In this document: positions 7,445 through 14,398 of the stretch, one piece after another | Numbering within the stretch: the stretch's first letter is position 1 | Layout: each line of letters starts with the position of its first letter | From: Pseudanabaena sp. lw0831 | GTDB taxonomy: Bacteria; Cyanobacteriota; Cyanobacteriia; Pseudanabaenales; Pseudanabaenaceae | Assembly: GCF_016584665.1 (NCBI RefSeq) | Contig: NZ_BBJB01000084.1 | Location: 1-64,000 of the forward strand | DNA: 64,000 nucleotides | Reading direction: 5' to 3' | Program-made: the position numbers and the translations under genes | The notes under the pieces: model-generated | What the model was told of the DNA's origin: nothing | What the model saw: the letters and a program-made list of their open reading frames with translations, nothing else | Databases searched by the model: none

Positions 7445-7746
7445 ATTAAATAGGTTTAATATCCCATCCAGTTAATTCATCAACCGAAAAAATTTGACCT
7501 ACGGTAATTGCTTGCGTTCCTCTCTCTCATCTGCTCAATCTGCTTATTTCCGTGATCGTTTACCTCCGTAATTCTAAAAACTACTTTATCGGCATTTTCG
7601 ATTACTACTCCTTCAAAGGAGATGTTGGTAGTTAATTTCCCAATGGGATCGGGATGATCAGGAGACTGAGGAAATTCAGATCCTTTATGGATCTTGCCAA
7701 TAATTTTCCCGTCTAACTCAAATTTGTCTTAGGTATTGTTTTTCAT
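7445..7746 (-). pseudogene. decayed small gene with early stop and frameshift
   Basis: From ATG 7746 the minus strand reads M-K-N-N-T, then an in-frame TAA (7729-7731), then a coherent protein (FELDGKIIGKIHKG ... VVIENADKVVFRITEV). At the GAGAGAGAGG run near 7538-7550 the frame shifts. Continuing in the new frame gives TQAITVGQIFSVDELTGWDI up to a TAA at 7445. Together the pieces make a plausible protein of about 98 residues with two lesions: one nonsense codon and one indel in a dinucleotide run. I do not recognise the family. Sequencing error is possible for the second lesion but would not explain the first. Confidence 0.6.
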
Positions 7747-7766
7747 GTTGTTCTGGGGTTTATATG

Positions 7767-7868
7767 TAGCAATTTCCGATCAAACCAGAACCAAGAAATT
7801 TTGTGAAGATACTGCTTTGCATCACTTTTACAAAATTCCTTGTGGTTCGTTTGATCGAAAATTGCTGT
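7767..7868. mobile_element. MITE-like element, family C (TAGCAATTTYCGATCAAAC ends)
   Basis: About 102 bp with long imperfect terminal inverted repeats (about 38 bases each side): left TAGCAATTTCCGATCAAACC, right ending ...TTTGATCGAAAATTGCTG. It lies between the decayed gene and the 51-aa membrane peptide gene. Confidence 0.65.
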
Positions 7869-7880
7869 AAAAATGGAAAT

Positions 7881-8036
7881 TTAGATACTTCGTCCTCGGC
7901 CTATAAATAGGTTGTAGACAATCCCAATTACGGCTAAAACCAAGAGAATATGAATTAAACCACCACCAATGTTAATAGAGAATCCTAATACCCAGAGGAT
8001 AATAAGAACCCCAATACCAGTCCAGATTAGATTCAT
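7881..8036 (-). CDS. lmo0937-family small membrane protein (51 aa)
   Basis: A short gene encoding M-N-L-I-W-T-G-I-G-V followed by two hydrophobic segments (residues 3-19 and 24-42) and a basic tail GRGRS. The pattern LWVLGFSINIGGGLIHILLV matches the lmo0937 family of about 50-residue membrane peptides (L-W-x-L-G-x...G-G-x-I-H-x-L-L-V). A strong Shine-Dalgarno, AAAGGAGAT, lies 6-13 bases before the ATG at 8036. It sits directly downstream of csbD in the same direction, within the stress cluster. Function is unknown; association with stress operons is typical of the family. Confidence 0.85.
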   Translation of the reverse strand: MNLIWTGIGVLIILWVLGFSINIGGGLIHILLVLAVIGIVYNLFIGRGRSI

Positions 8037-8086
8037 AACGATCTCCTTTTCCTTTTATATTTAAGTCTTGAGAACCGCATTTCATC

Positions 8087-8114
8087 GTAGGGACAATTCA
8101 TGAATTGCCCCTAC
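8087..8114. repeat. 28-bp palindromic repeat GTAGGG(G/A)CAATTCA, copy
   Basis: One of four copies in this window of a 28-bp inverted repeat centred on CATG (half-site GTAGGGGCAATTCA; here with one A for G). The others are at 6823-6850, 42981-43008 (inside a gene) and 53206-53233. It lies 3' of csbD. Confidence 0.8.
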
Positions 8115-8122
8115 TCAACTAA

Positions 8123-8305
8123 TTAGTCAACAGCTTTTTTGACTTCATCTTTGACATCTTCAGCAGCATTACGCACTTTTGCCTCAGCTTGTTTTGCATT
8201 GCCCTGCATCTGATCTTTCGTATTCCCAGTCATATCACCGACTGTTTCTTGAACCTTGCCTTCGACGTTTTTAGTAGCAGCTTTAGCTCTATTTTCTAAA
8301 CTCAT
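8123..8305 (-). CDS. CsbD-family stress protein
   Basis: 60-residue hydrophilic protein. It matches the CsbD pattern: an N-terminal segment with K-N-V-E-G-K-V-Q-E-T-V-G-D-M-T-G-N, then an alanine/lysine/glutamate-rich helix. In Bacillus csbD is under the general stress sigma factor, and homologues are widespread stress-induced proteins of unknown mechanism. A Shine-Dalgarno AAGGAG precedes the ATG at 8305. The most extended copy of the island motif lies 96-150 bases upstream. It probably shares a transcript with the 51-aa membrane peptide downstream. Confidence 0.9.
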   Translation of the reverse strand: MSLENRAKAATKNVEGKVQETVGDMTGNTKDQMQGNAKQAEAKVRNAAEDVKDEVKKAVD

Positions 8306-8400
8306 GATGTACTCCTTAATTTGAGAATGATTTGAGAATATATACTAGAGATGAATTAACAACTCTGGCTTATGGAACTACTGTGACAGGCGATCGCTTG

Positions 8401-8455
8401 ATTTCCTGATTGAATTGATTGAATTGACTGAATAAGATACAAACCTTCACCAAAA
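8401..8455 (-). promoter_or_regulatory. stress-island upstream motif, copy 5 (extended)
   Basis: Minus-strand reading begins GTTTGTATCTTATTCAGTCA and continues into three tandem ATTCAATCA-like units ending CAGGAAAT. It is upstream of csbD. The tandem units suggest a direct-repeat operator. Confidence 0.6.
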
Positions 8456-8458
8456 GAT

Positions 8459-8495
8459 GTCAAGATTGGCGGCGCTTCGCGCCGCCAATCTTGAC
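8459..8495. terminator. hairpin, GGCGGCG-CTTCG core
   Basis: GTCAAGATTGGCGGCG-CTTCG-CGCCGCCAATCTTGAC, with 16-base perfect arms, two bases from the stop of the reductase gene at 8498. Confidence 0.75.
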
Positions 8496-8497
8496 TC

Positions 8498-9505
8498 TTA
8501 ATCTAACTTCACTACCATCTTGCCAATATTTTTGCCCGAAAAGAGTCCGATAAATGCACTCACAGCTTGTTCGATACCTACCGCTACGGTTTCTTTGTTC
8601 TTCAGTTTGCCTTCTCGGAAATAGCCGCCCACTTCCTTTTCAAATTCGTTCTGAAGATCGAGGAAATCACTAACGATTAGCCCTTTCATCGTCAATCGCT
8701 TAGTAATCATGTTAAAGAGATTAGAAGGGCCTGCCTGTGGACCTTCTTCGTTGTAGCCAGAAATACCACCACAAGCAATGATCCTGCCATGTATGCTTAA
8801 CGTGGAGAGGGCTGCTTCCAGAGTTTCACCACCGACATTATCGAAATAGACATCAATGCCATCGGGAACTGCTTCGTTTAATTGTTCGAGGATAGGCGCA
8901 GCTTTGTAATTGAAGGCGATATCAAAGCCACATTCTTCCTGTAGAAATTTGACCTTTTCCGTAGAGCCTGCTGCCCCAATCACATAACATCCGCGCAATT
9001 TCGCTAGTTGCCCAGCAACACTACCTACGGCTCCAGCCGCGCCCGAAATAAAAATCACGTCACCAGCTTTAACTTCTACTAAATTCAATCCAGCCCAAGC
9101 GGTCATACCCGTCATACCCAGTGCGCCGAGATAAGTTGAAAGTGGTTGGATCTGGCGACTGACCAGATGCAACGCTTTCGGCGCAGCAATAAAGTATTCT
9201 CGCCAGCCAAAGTTGGAAATGACAAAATCTCCCTGCTTAAATTCCTTAGCGCGGGACTCGATCACTTCTCCGACTGCTCCGCCATCAAGGGGTTTGCCTA
9301 ATACAAAGGGCGGAACATAGGATTTCCTGTCGCTCATGCGACCGCGCATATATGGATCGACTGACATATAGAGATTGCGAACCAACACCTGTCGATCTTG
9401 AAGCGGCTCTAGTTTGGTCTGCGCGATCGCAAAGTTAGCTGCGGTTGGCATCCCATTGGGGCGGGAAGCTAGACGGATCTCGTTGCTAATTATTTCATCT
9501 GTCAT
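8498..9505 (-). CDS. NADP-dependent MDR-family oxidoreductase (alkenal/quinone reductase type)
   Basis: Medium-chain dehydrogenase/reductase without zinc ligands, of the group including E. coli CurA/YncB and plant 2-alkenal reductases, which reduce the C=C bond of alpha,beta-unsaturated carbonyls with NADPH. Characteristic blocks are the early NLYMSVDPYMRGRM (residues 45-58), the nucleotide motif SGAAGAVGSVAGQLAK (about 154-169) and IDVYFDNVGGETLEA (about 218-232). The length (335 aa) is standard. Its position downstream of two alcohol dehydrogenases and oleate hydratase suggests work on lipid-derived carbonyls, which is inference. The start is the ATG at 9505. Confidence 0.85.
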   Translation of the reverse strand: MTDEIISNEIRLASRPNGMPTAANFAIAQTKLEPLQDRQVLVRNLYMSVDPYMRGRMSDRKSYVPPFVLGKPLDGGAVGEVIESRAKEFKQGDFVISNFGWREYFIAAPKALHLVSRQIQPLSTYLGALGMTGMTAWAGLNLVEVKAGDVIFISGAAGAVGSVAGQLAKLRGCYVIGAAGSTEKVKFLQEECGFDIAFNYKAAPILEQLNEAVPDGIDVYFDNVGGETLEAALSTLSIHGRIIACGGISGYNEEGPQAGPSNLFNMITKRLTMKGLIVSDFLDLQNEFEKEVGGYFREGKLKNKETVAVGIEQAVSAFIGLFSGKNIGKMVVKLD

Positions 9506-9537
9506 AATTTTTTCCTAATTATTCATTTAAACAAGAT

Positions 9538-9590
9538 TTATTTAAACGCTTTGACTAAAGCTTCAAACTGAACTAGCGATGGTTTATCAA
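9538..9590 (-). pseudogene. copy of the oleate hydratase 3' tail (tail C)
   Basis: The minus strand reads D-K-P-S-L-V-Q-F-E-A-L-V-K-A-F-K-stop, nearly identical to the genuine C-terminus of the oleate hydratase at 12053 (D-K-S-L-L-V-Q-F-E-A-L-V-K-A-F-K). No gene body is attached. It is a scar of the tandem duplication that also produced the two alcohol dehydrogenases, and it overlaps the end of the first one. Confidence 0.8.
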
Positions 9591-10708
9591 GCCTGTTTTA
9601 ATGAAGCCATATCAATGACAAAGCGATATTTCACGTCGCTCTTTACGAGGCGATCGTAGGCTTCATTGATATTTTGGATGGGGATAAGTTCGATATCGGC
9701 AGTAATATTGTGCTTACCGCAGAAATCCAGCATCTCTTGGGTTTCTTTAATGCCGCCAATCAGAGAGCCACTGAGACGTAAGCGGTTAAATGTCGTGGAT
9801 TTGATGAATCGAGTTTCTTTAATGCCGCCAATCAGAGAGCCGCTCATACTGCGCCGACCGAAAATTAAGCTACCCACTGAAAGCAAAAGCGGATCGGGGG
9901 GGACTCCGACTTGAGTGAGGTTGCCGTCTCGTCTCAACAGCAGGAGGTAAGCGTTGATATTATGTTGTGCAGACACAGTGTCGAGAATAAAGTGGAAACT
10001 ATTTAGGTGTTTCTGCATCTCGTCTTCATTTTTAGAATTGACAACTTCATCTGCTCCGAGCCGCAGCGCATCTTCAACTTTGTTCGCTGAGGTAGTGAAG
10101 ACTACGACGTATGCACCGAGAGCTTTCGCCAATTTCACCCCGATATGTCCTAGCCCACCGAGTCCAACAACGCCTACTTTCTGACCCTTGGTCACATTGT
10201 GATAGCGTAAGGGCGAATAAGTCGTAATCCCAGCGCACAGCAATGGCGCAGTGGCGGCGAGATCCAAATTTTTCGGAATCTTTAGCACAAATTCTTTATC
10301 CACCACAATGCTCTCGGAGTATCCACCGTAGGTTATTCCACCATTGTGTTTGTCGGGAGAGTTGTAAGTCCAAATCGTACCGTTCTCGCAGAACTGCTCT
10401 AGGTTTTCCTTACAGTTAGCACAGGTAAGGCAAGAATCGACCAAGCAACCCACCCCAACCGTATCGCCTTCTTTAAATTTATGGACTTTCGCACCAACGT
10501 TGGTAACCCGCCCGATGATTTCGTGACCAGGGACGCAGGGGTAGGTAGTACTGTTCCATTCGCTGCGGACGGTATGCAAATCGGATTGACACACGCCGCA
10601 ATATAGAATTTCGATCTGCACATCATGCTTGTCAAGTTCGCGGCGTTCAAAGATAAAGGGTGCAAGGGGAATAGTGACGTTTTGGGCAGCGTAGGCATTC
10701 GTTTTCAT
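9587..10708 (-). CDS. zinc alcohol dehydrogenase, tandem copy 1 (with internal insertion)
   Basis: NAD(P)-dependent zinc alcohol dehydrogenase of the AdhA/YahK type. The catalytic zinc ligands are Cys 37 and the GHE block (61-63), and the structural zinc cysteines are in CLTCANCKENLEQFC (about 93-107). The Rossmann motif GLGGLGHIGVKLAKALG starts at about 177. It is 24 residues longer than its neighbour at 10970: after GRRSMSGSLIGGIKET it carries a filler and a second SGSLIGGIKET, from a short duplication inside the gene. The usual His after the second Cys of CGVCHSD is Gln here (CGVCQSD). The insertion falls in the cofactor/dimer region, so activity is uncertain. The start is the ATG at 10708. 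Confidence 0.85.
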   Translation of the reverse strand: MKTNAYAAQNVTIPLAPFIFERRELDKHDVQIEILYCGVCQSDLHTVRSEWNSTTYPCVPGHEIIGRVTNVGAKVHKFKEGDTVGVGCLVDSCLTCANCKENLEQFCENGTIWTYNSPDKHNGGITYGGYSESIVVDKEFVLKIPKNLDLAATAPLLCAGITTYSPLRYHNVTKGQKVGVVGLGGLGHIGVKLAKALGAYVVVFTTSANKVEDALRLGADEVVNSKNEDEMQKHLNSFHFILDTVSAQHNINAYLLLLRRDGNLTQVGVPPDPLLLSVGSLIFGRRSMSGSLIGGIKETRFIKSTTFNRLRLSGSLIGGIKETQEMLDFCGKHNITADIELIPIQNINEAYDRLVKSDVKYRFVIDMASLKQA

Positions 10709-10741
10709 CGTTTTTTCTCCTGATTATTTGTGTGGATAAAC

Positions 10742-10777
10742 TCACTTAAACGCTTTCACTAAAGCTTCAAACTGAAC
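10742..10777 (-). pseudogene. copy of the oleate hydratase 3' tail (tail B)
   Basis: The minus strand reads V-Q-F-E-A-L-V-K-A-F-K-TGA, identical in residues to the genuine oleate hydratase tail. It is cut off on its upstream side by a family B MITE-like element starting at 10778, whereas tail C has the uninterrupted sequence. Confidence 0.8.
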
Positions 10778-10849
10778 TATAGCAATCCGAAATGAGTTAT
10801 GAGAGGCGCACCCTACGGGTGCGCTTCTCATAACTCTTAAAATGCTATA
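10778..10849. mobile_element. MITE-like element, family B, copy 2
   Basis: 72 bp, TATAGCAATCCGAAATGAGT at the left and a GCTATA end at the right, with a hairpin core GGCGCACCC-TAC-GGGTGCGC. It is related to 3790-3881. It lies in the spacer between the two alcohol dehydrogenases, at a site that is empty in the parallel spacer at 9571-9590. Confidence 0.65.
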
Positions 10850-10879
10850 GCAGTCCTAAATCATTTATGAGAAAAATAG

Positions 10880-10932
10880 GGCTTCGACTTCGCTCAGCCA
10901 ACGATATATGCTGGCTGAGCGAAGTCGAAGCC
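10880..10932. repeat. inverted repeat GGCTTCGACTTCGCTCAGCC
   Basis: 21-base arms (GGCTTCGACTTCGCTCAGCC+A and its complement) around an 11-base loop. It is flanked by sequence matching family B ends (CAGTCCTAAATCATTTATGA ... CTCACAACTCATTTCG). It is part of the composite insertion between the two dehydrogenase genes. Confidence 0.7.
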
Positions 10933-10969
10933 TCTCACAACTCATTTCGTTATCAGTCGTAAAGGTTTA

Positions 10970-12019
10970 TCAATCTTGTTTTAACGAAGCCATATCAATA
11001 ACAAAGCGATATTTCACGTCGCTTTTCACGAGGCGATCGTAGGCTTCATTGATATTTTGGATGGGGATAAGTTCGATATCGGCAGTAATATTGTGCTTAC
11101 CGCAGAAATCCAGCATCTCTTGGGTTTCTTTAATGCCGCCAATCAGAGAGCCACTGAGACTGCGCCGACCGAAAATTAGGCTGCCGACCGAAAGCAAAAG
11201 TGGATCGGGTGGTACTCCAACTTGAGTGAGGTTGCCGTCTCGTCTCAACATCAGGAGGTAAGCGTTAATATCATGCTTTGCAGACACGGTATCGAGAATG
11301 AAGTGGAAACTATTTAGGTGTTTCTGCATCTCGTCTTCATTTTTAGAATTGACAACTTCATCTGCTCCGAGCCGCAGCGCATCTTCAACTTTGTTCGCTG
11401 AGGTAGTGAAGACTACGACGTATGCACCGAGAGCTTTCGCCAATTTCACCCCGATATGTCCTAGCCCACCGAGTCCAACAACGCCTACTTTCTGACCCTT
11501 GGTCACATTGTGATAGCGTAAGGGCGAATAAGTCGTAATCCCAGCGCACAGCAATGGCGCAGTGGCGGCGAGATCCAAATTTTTCGGAATCTTTAGCACA
11601 AATTCTTTATCCACCACAATGCTCTCGGAGTATCCACCGTAGGTTATTCCACCATTGTGTTTGTCGGGAGAGTTGTAAGTCCAAATCGTACCTTTTTCGC
11701 AGAACTGCTCTAGGTTTTCCTTGCAGTTAGCACAGGTAAGGCAGGAATCGACCATACAACCCACCCCAACCGTATCGCCTTTTTTAAATTTATTGACTTT
11801 TGCACCAACGTTCTTGACCCGCCCGACGATTTCGTGACCGGGGACGCAAGGGTAGGTGGTACTGCTCCATTCGCTGCGGACGGTGTGCAAATCGGAGTGA
11901 CACACGCCGCAATATAGAATTTCGATCTGCACATCATGTTTGCCAAGTTCACGGCGTTCAAACATAAAGGGCGCAAGGGGAGTTGTGGCACTTTGGGCAG
12001 CGTAGGCATTCGTTTTCAT
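10970..12019 (-). CDS. zinc alcohol dehydrogenase, tandem copy 2
   Basis: NAD(P)-dependent zinc alcohol dehydrogenase of normal length (349 aa). The catalytic site is CGVCHSDLH (Cys 37, Cys 40, His 41) and GHE (61-63). Structural zinc cysteines are at about 93, 96, 99 and 107. Rossmann motif GLGGLGHIG begins near 177. It lacks the 24-residue insertion of copy 1 and is probably the functional copy. It is preceded by oleate hydratase 33 bases upstream on the same strand, so the two are likely co-transcribed. Oxidation of hydroxy fatty acid or other lipid alcohols is an inference from context. The start is the ATG at 12019. Confidence 0.9.
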   Translation of the reverse strand: MKTNAYAAQSATTPLAPFMFERRELGKHDVQIEILYCGVCHSDLHTVRSEWSSTTYPCVPGHEIVGRVKNVGAKVNKFKKGDTVGVGCMVDSCLTCANCKENLEQFCEKGTIWTYNSPDKHNGGITYGGYSESIVVDKEFVLKIPKNLDLAATAPLLCAGITTYSPLRYHNVTKGQKVGVVGLGGLGHIGVKLAKALGAYVVVFTTSANKVEDALRLGADEVVNSKNEDEMQKHLNSFHFILDTVSAKHDINAYLLMLRRDGNLTQVGVPPDPLLLSVGSLIFGRRSLSGSLIGGIKETQEMLDFCGKHNITADIELIPIQNINEAYDRLVKSDVKYRFVIDMASLKQD

Positions 12020-12052
12020 CGTTTTTTCTCCTAATAATTTGTATGGATAAAC

Positions 12053-13624
12053 TTACTTAAATGCTTTGACTAAAGCCTCAAACTGAACTAGCAAAGACTT
12101 GTCATGAGGTGTAACGGGTGGAATCTGGCGATCGATCTTTAGGAATTCATAGACCACCATTTGTGCAGCTCTTACTGAATACTCGACCGTAAAAACAACA
12201 TCATCAGGAATTTCGACAAACTGGCTGATGAAAGCGAGGTTTTTTGAGCTGTGAGGAATTGGTAATGGTCGATCGCTATGCGATCGCGGCATAAACATGC
12301 TGGTAATATATGGCATTCGGCAAGGGATGCAGTTTGCTGAAGCAACCACATCTAGATCGAATCGTAAATGACCGCACAGCTCTCGAAGAATTTCTTCACC
12401 ATTGCAATCGGACATTGGTTTGGGAACAAAATCCCCCACGCGATCGGGAAAGAGTGCATATCCCCAGAAAACCTGTACATTTGCAGGTTGATTGTTAAAA
12501 TGGGGTTGATTAGCAAGTACGATTGACATCAGCCAATTGGAGTCTTTAAAAGTGACAAGTCCTCCAGTTCCCGCTTGATTGCCACTAAATTCCAACATCT
12601 TATTGAAGAATGTAGGGGTCGATAGGGTGACTGTAAAAGATTCCCAAAGAGATTCGGCAATACTACTGTTGAAGACAGAAGGATTACCAAACCCTGGGTT
12701 ATTCATCGCCAGCTTTTCCCATAGGTTCCAACTGGTGCAGTCCTGTTTAATCAATTTTGGCGGCGCACTGGTCATCGAACCCAAACTGGAGGCATCGGTC
12801 ATAGAGCCATTTTGGAGAAAAACAAAATCGTTGCTGTTAACTTCAATTGTTTTGCGATCGCCATGTTGCTGATAATGGATGCTCGTGACGACAAATTTAT
12901 TCTCTTCCGTGCGGTGATCGAGATCTAATACTTTGGAATCTAGGACAAAGTTAACTCCTTGGGATACAAGCCAACTCTGCAAAGGACAAATTAATGAATC
13001 ATACTGATTGTAGATTGTCCGCTTCACTCCAGCGAGGGTTTCAATCCGAGAAAATTCGAGCATAAAGCGATGTAAATAACGCTTGAATTCAACAGCACTA
13101 TGCCAAGGTTGGAAAGCGAAGGTAGTAGACCACATATACCAGAATTCAGTCTCGAAGAATTCTGGAGAGAGCCAATCTGTAATTCGACTAGCAGCCAGCT
13201 CTTTTTCTTCAGTTTGGCTGAGCTTTAGTAGCTCTTGACGATCTTGCATCGAAAAGCCCATTGAACTGACAGGGACTTTCCCTCGACGACGATCGACGAG
13301 TCGCGCCATACAATTTGACTTGTGCTGCTCATTAAACTCCATCGTTTCGTCAAATACGGTTTTGTGTGGCGAATTTAGGGAAGGAATCGACTTGTAAAGA
13401 TCCCAAGTGCATTCATAATTGTCAGTCGTTACCATCCGACCTCCACGCATCGAATAGCCATCCACAGGATTCCCAATTCCATCCATACTCCCACCTAGAA
13501 GCGGCTTCACTTCTAAAACAAAAATATTTGCCCCAGAGAATCCACCATCACGAATCATAAAAGCAGCGGCGGCTAAAGAGCCAATCCCACCACCCAACAT
13601 ATATGCTTTAGATTCATTATTCAT
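12053..13624 (-). CDS. ohyA: oleate hydratase (myosin-cross-reactive antigen family)
   Basis: FAD-containing fatty-acid hydratase that adds water to the cis-9 double bond of oleate or palmitoleate to give 10-hydroxy fatty acid. The FAD motif GGGIGSLAAAAF lies close to the N-terminus. Family landmarks include the GGRM block, EFWYMWSTTFAFQPWHSA, and the C-terminal PYITSMFMPRS and FISQFVEIPDDVVFTVEYSV. I place the start at ATG 13624 (523 aa): an AGGAGTT Shine-Dalgarno precedes it, and the longer open frame runs into a hairpin at 13661-13711. The two downstream copies of its last codons show that this locus was tandemly duplicated. Rare in cyanobacteria as far as I know; possible horizontal origin is inferred only. 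Confidence 0.9.
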   Translation of the reverse strand: MNNESKAYMLGGGIGSLAAAAFMIRDGGFSGANIFVLEVKPLLGGSMDGIGNPVDGYSMRGGRMVTTDNYECTWDLYKSIPSLNSPHKTVFDETMEFNEQHKSNCMARLVDRRRGKVPVSSMGFSMQDRQELLKLSQTEEKELAASRITDWLSPEFFETEFWYMWSTTFAFQPWHSAVEFKRYLHRFMLEFSRIETLAGVKRTIYNQYDSLICPLQSWLVSQGVNFVLDSKVLDLDHRTEENKFVVTSIHYQQHGDRKTIEVNSNDFVFLQNGSMTDASSLGSMTSAPPKLIKQDCTSWNLWEKLAMNNPGFGNPSVFNSSIAESLWESFTVTLSTPTFFNKMLEFSGNQAGTGGLVTFKDSNWLMSIVLANQPHFNNQPANVQVFWGYALFPDRVGDFVPKPMSDCNGEEILRELCGHLRFDLDVVASANCIPCRMPYITSMFMPRSHSDRPLPIPHSSKNLAFISQFVEIPDDVVFTVEYSVRAAQMVVYEFLKIDRQIPPVTPHDKSLLVQFEALVKAFK

Positions 13625-13660
13625 GTTAATAGAACTCCTGAAAAAATTGGTTTGTCTGGC

Positions 13661-13711
13661 TAAAGAAGTGATAGTATGCTGCGCTGAGCGCAGCATACTA
13701 TCACTTCTTTA
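13661..13711. terminator. very long hairpin, 24-base arms, GCGC core
   Basis: TAAAGAAGTGATAGTATGCT(GCGC)-TGA-mirror. The right end is the stop codon of the DUF5335 gene (TTA at 13709-13711), so the stem includes the termination codon. It lies between the DUF5335 gene and oleate hydratase. Confidence 0.75.
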
Positions 13712-14059
13712 GGCCTCTAATTTGACCAGTGTTTTTCTCCCAGCAGCATCAGCGATCCAAATTGCAACAATGTCACCGCTAGCATTCTGTGCTGTTGAAA
13801 TTTCTGTTGGTGAATCGACTGTGTGAGCATAGTTCATTTGATCTTTACCCACTTCGATCGCCAAGCTATTGCCTTTGTCAGGGCGATCGTAAATCATCGC
13901 CAACAAAGGTGCATTCTTAATCAGCTCTTGGTCACCGAGTTCTGAATCAATAATTTCGATCGCAATATGTCGTCCACGGTTATCACCAGAAAACTGGTCG
14001 AAAAATTTCTCCCATTGCACAATGGGTAGAGATTTACTCAGGGCGATTGTATTCGTCAT
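13709..14059 (-). CDS. DUF5335 family protein
   Basis: 116-residue soluble protein. It matches the DUF5335 pattern: W-E-K-F-F-D-Q-F-S-G-D near residue 16, R-G-R-H-I-A-I-E-I-I-D, the block APLLAMIYDRPDKGNSLAI near residues 49-67, and a terminal GRKTLVKLE. Function of the family is unknown; members often sit with stress or photoprotection genes. An island motif lies 178-224 bases upstream, with a MITE-like element between the motif and the start at 14059. Confidence 0.75.
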   Translation of the reverse strand: MTNTIALSKSLPIVQWEKFFDQFSGDNRGRHIAIEIIDSELGDQELIKNAPLLAMIYDRPDKGNSLAIEVGKDQMNYAHTVDSPTEISTAQNASGDIVAIWIADAAGRKTLVKLEA

Positions 14060-14108
14060 AGGATTCCTCGCAAAAAAATTAGTAACTCAGAATTTGGTAT
14101 TGCCTTCT

Positions 14109-14214
14109 AAGTAGCTAGGCACAATTAAATATAAAACCCCAAAATCTGTACCGCCTGCTACACGGGCGGTACAGATTTTGGCTATGGGTTTTTAATAATT
14201 ATGTCGAGTTACTT
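14109..14214. mobile_element. MITE-like element, family D (AAGTAGCTAGGCACAATTAA ends), copy 1
   Basis: 106 bp. Left end AAGTAGCTAGGCACAATTAA+ATATAAAACC; right end, as complement, AAGTAACTCGACATAATTAT+TAAAAACC. The central hairpin has the GTACCGCC-TGCTACAC-GGGCGGTAC core flanked by CAAAATCT/AGATTTTG. Further copies are at 15154-15252, 37002-37104 and 41459-41561. Confidence 0.75.
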
Positions 14215-14236
14215 ATAGAGTTACAGAAGATCGATT

Positions 14237-14283
14237 GATTTCCTGAATGAATTAATTGAATTGATTGATTACGATACAAATTG
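14237..14283 (-). promoter_or_regulatory. stress-island upstream motif, copy 6
   Basis: Minus-strand reading starts CAATTTGTATCGTAATCAAT and continues through CAATTCAATTAATTCATTCAGGAAATC. It is nearly the same as copy 5, including the trailing CAGGAAATC. It is upstream of the DUF5335 gene. Confidence 0.6.
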
Positions 14284-14350
14284 CTACACTAATACCAATC
14301 ATCAAAAGTGTGACTACACTTTTGATGTGACTTCTTCTTGAATGTTTGTC

Positions 14351-14398
14351 TATAGCGGTTTTCAAATGAGTGCATACTCATTTGAAAACAAAAAACCT
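14351..14398. mobile_element. half-copy of MITE-like family A
   Basis: TATAGCGGTTTTCAAATGAG followed by the mirror-image arm and AAAACAAAAAACC. This is one palindromic half of the family A element; it stops exactly at the stop codon of the coiled-coil gene ending at 14399. Confidence 0.65.

Noticed and set aside
13625-13696. Longer N-terminus of oleate hydratase
   Set aside because: It is translated from a hairpin arm, and the internal ATG at 13624 has a good ribosome-binding site and starts next to the FAD motif.
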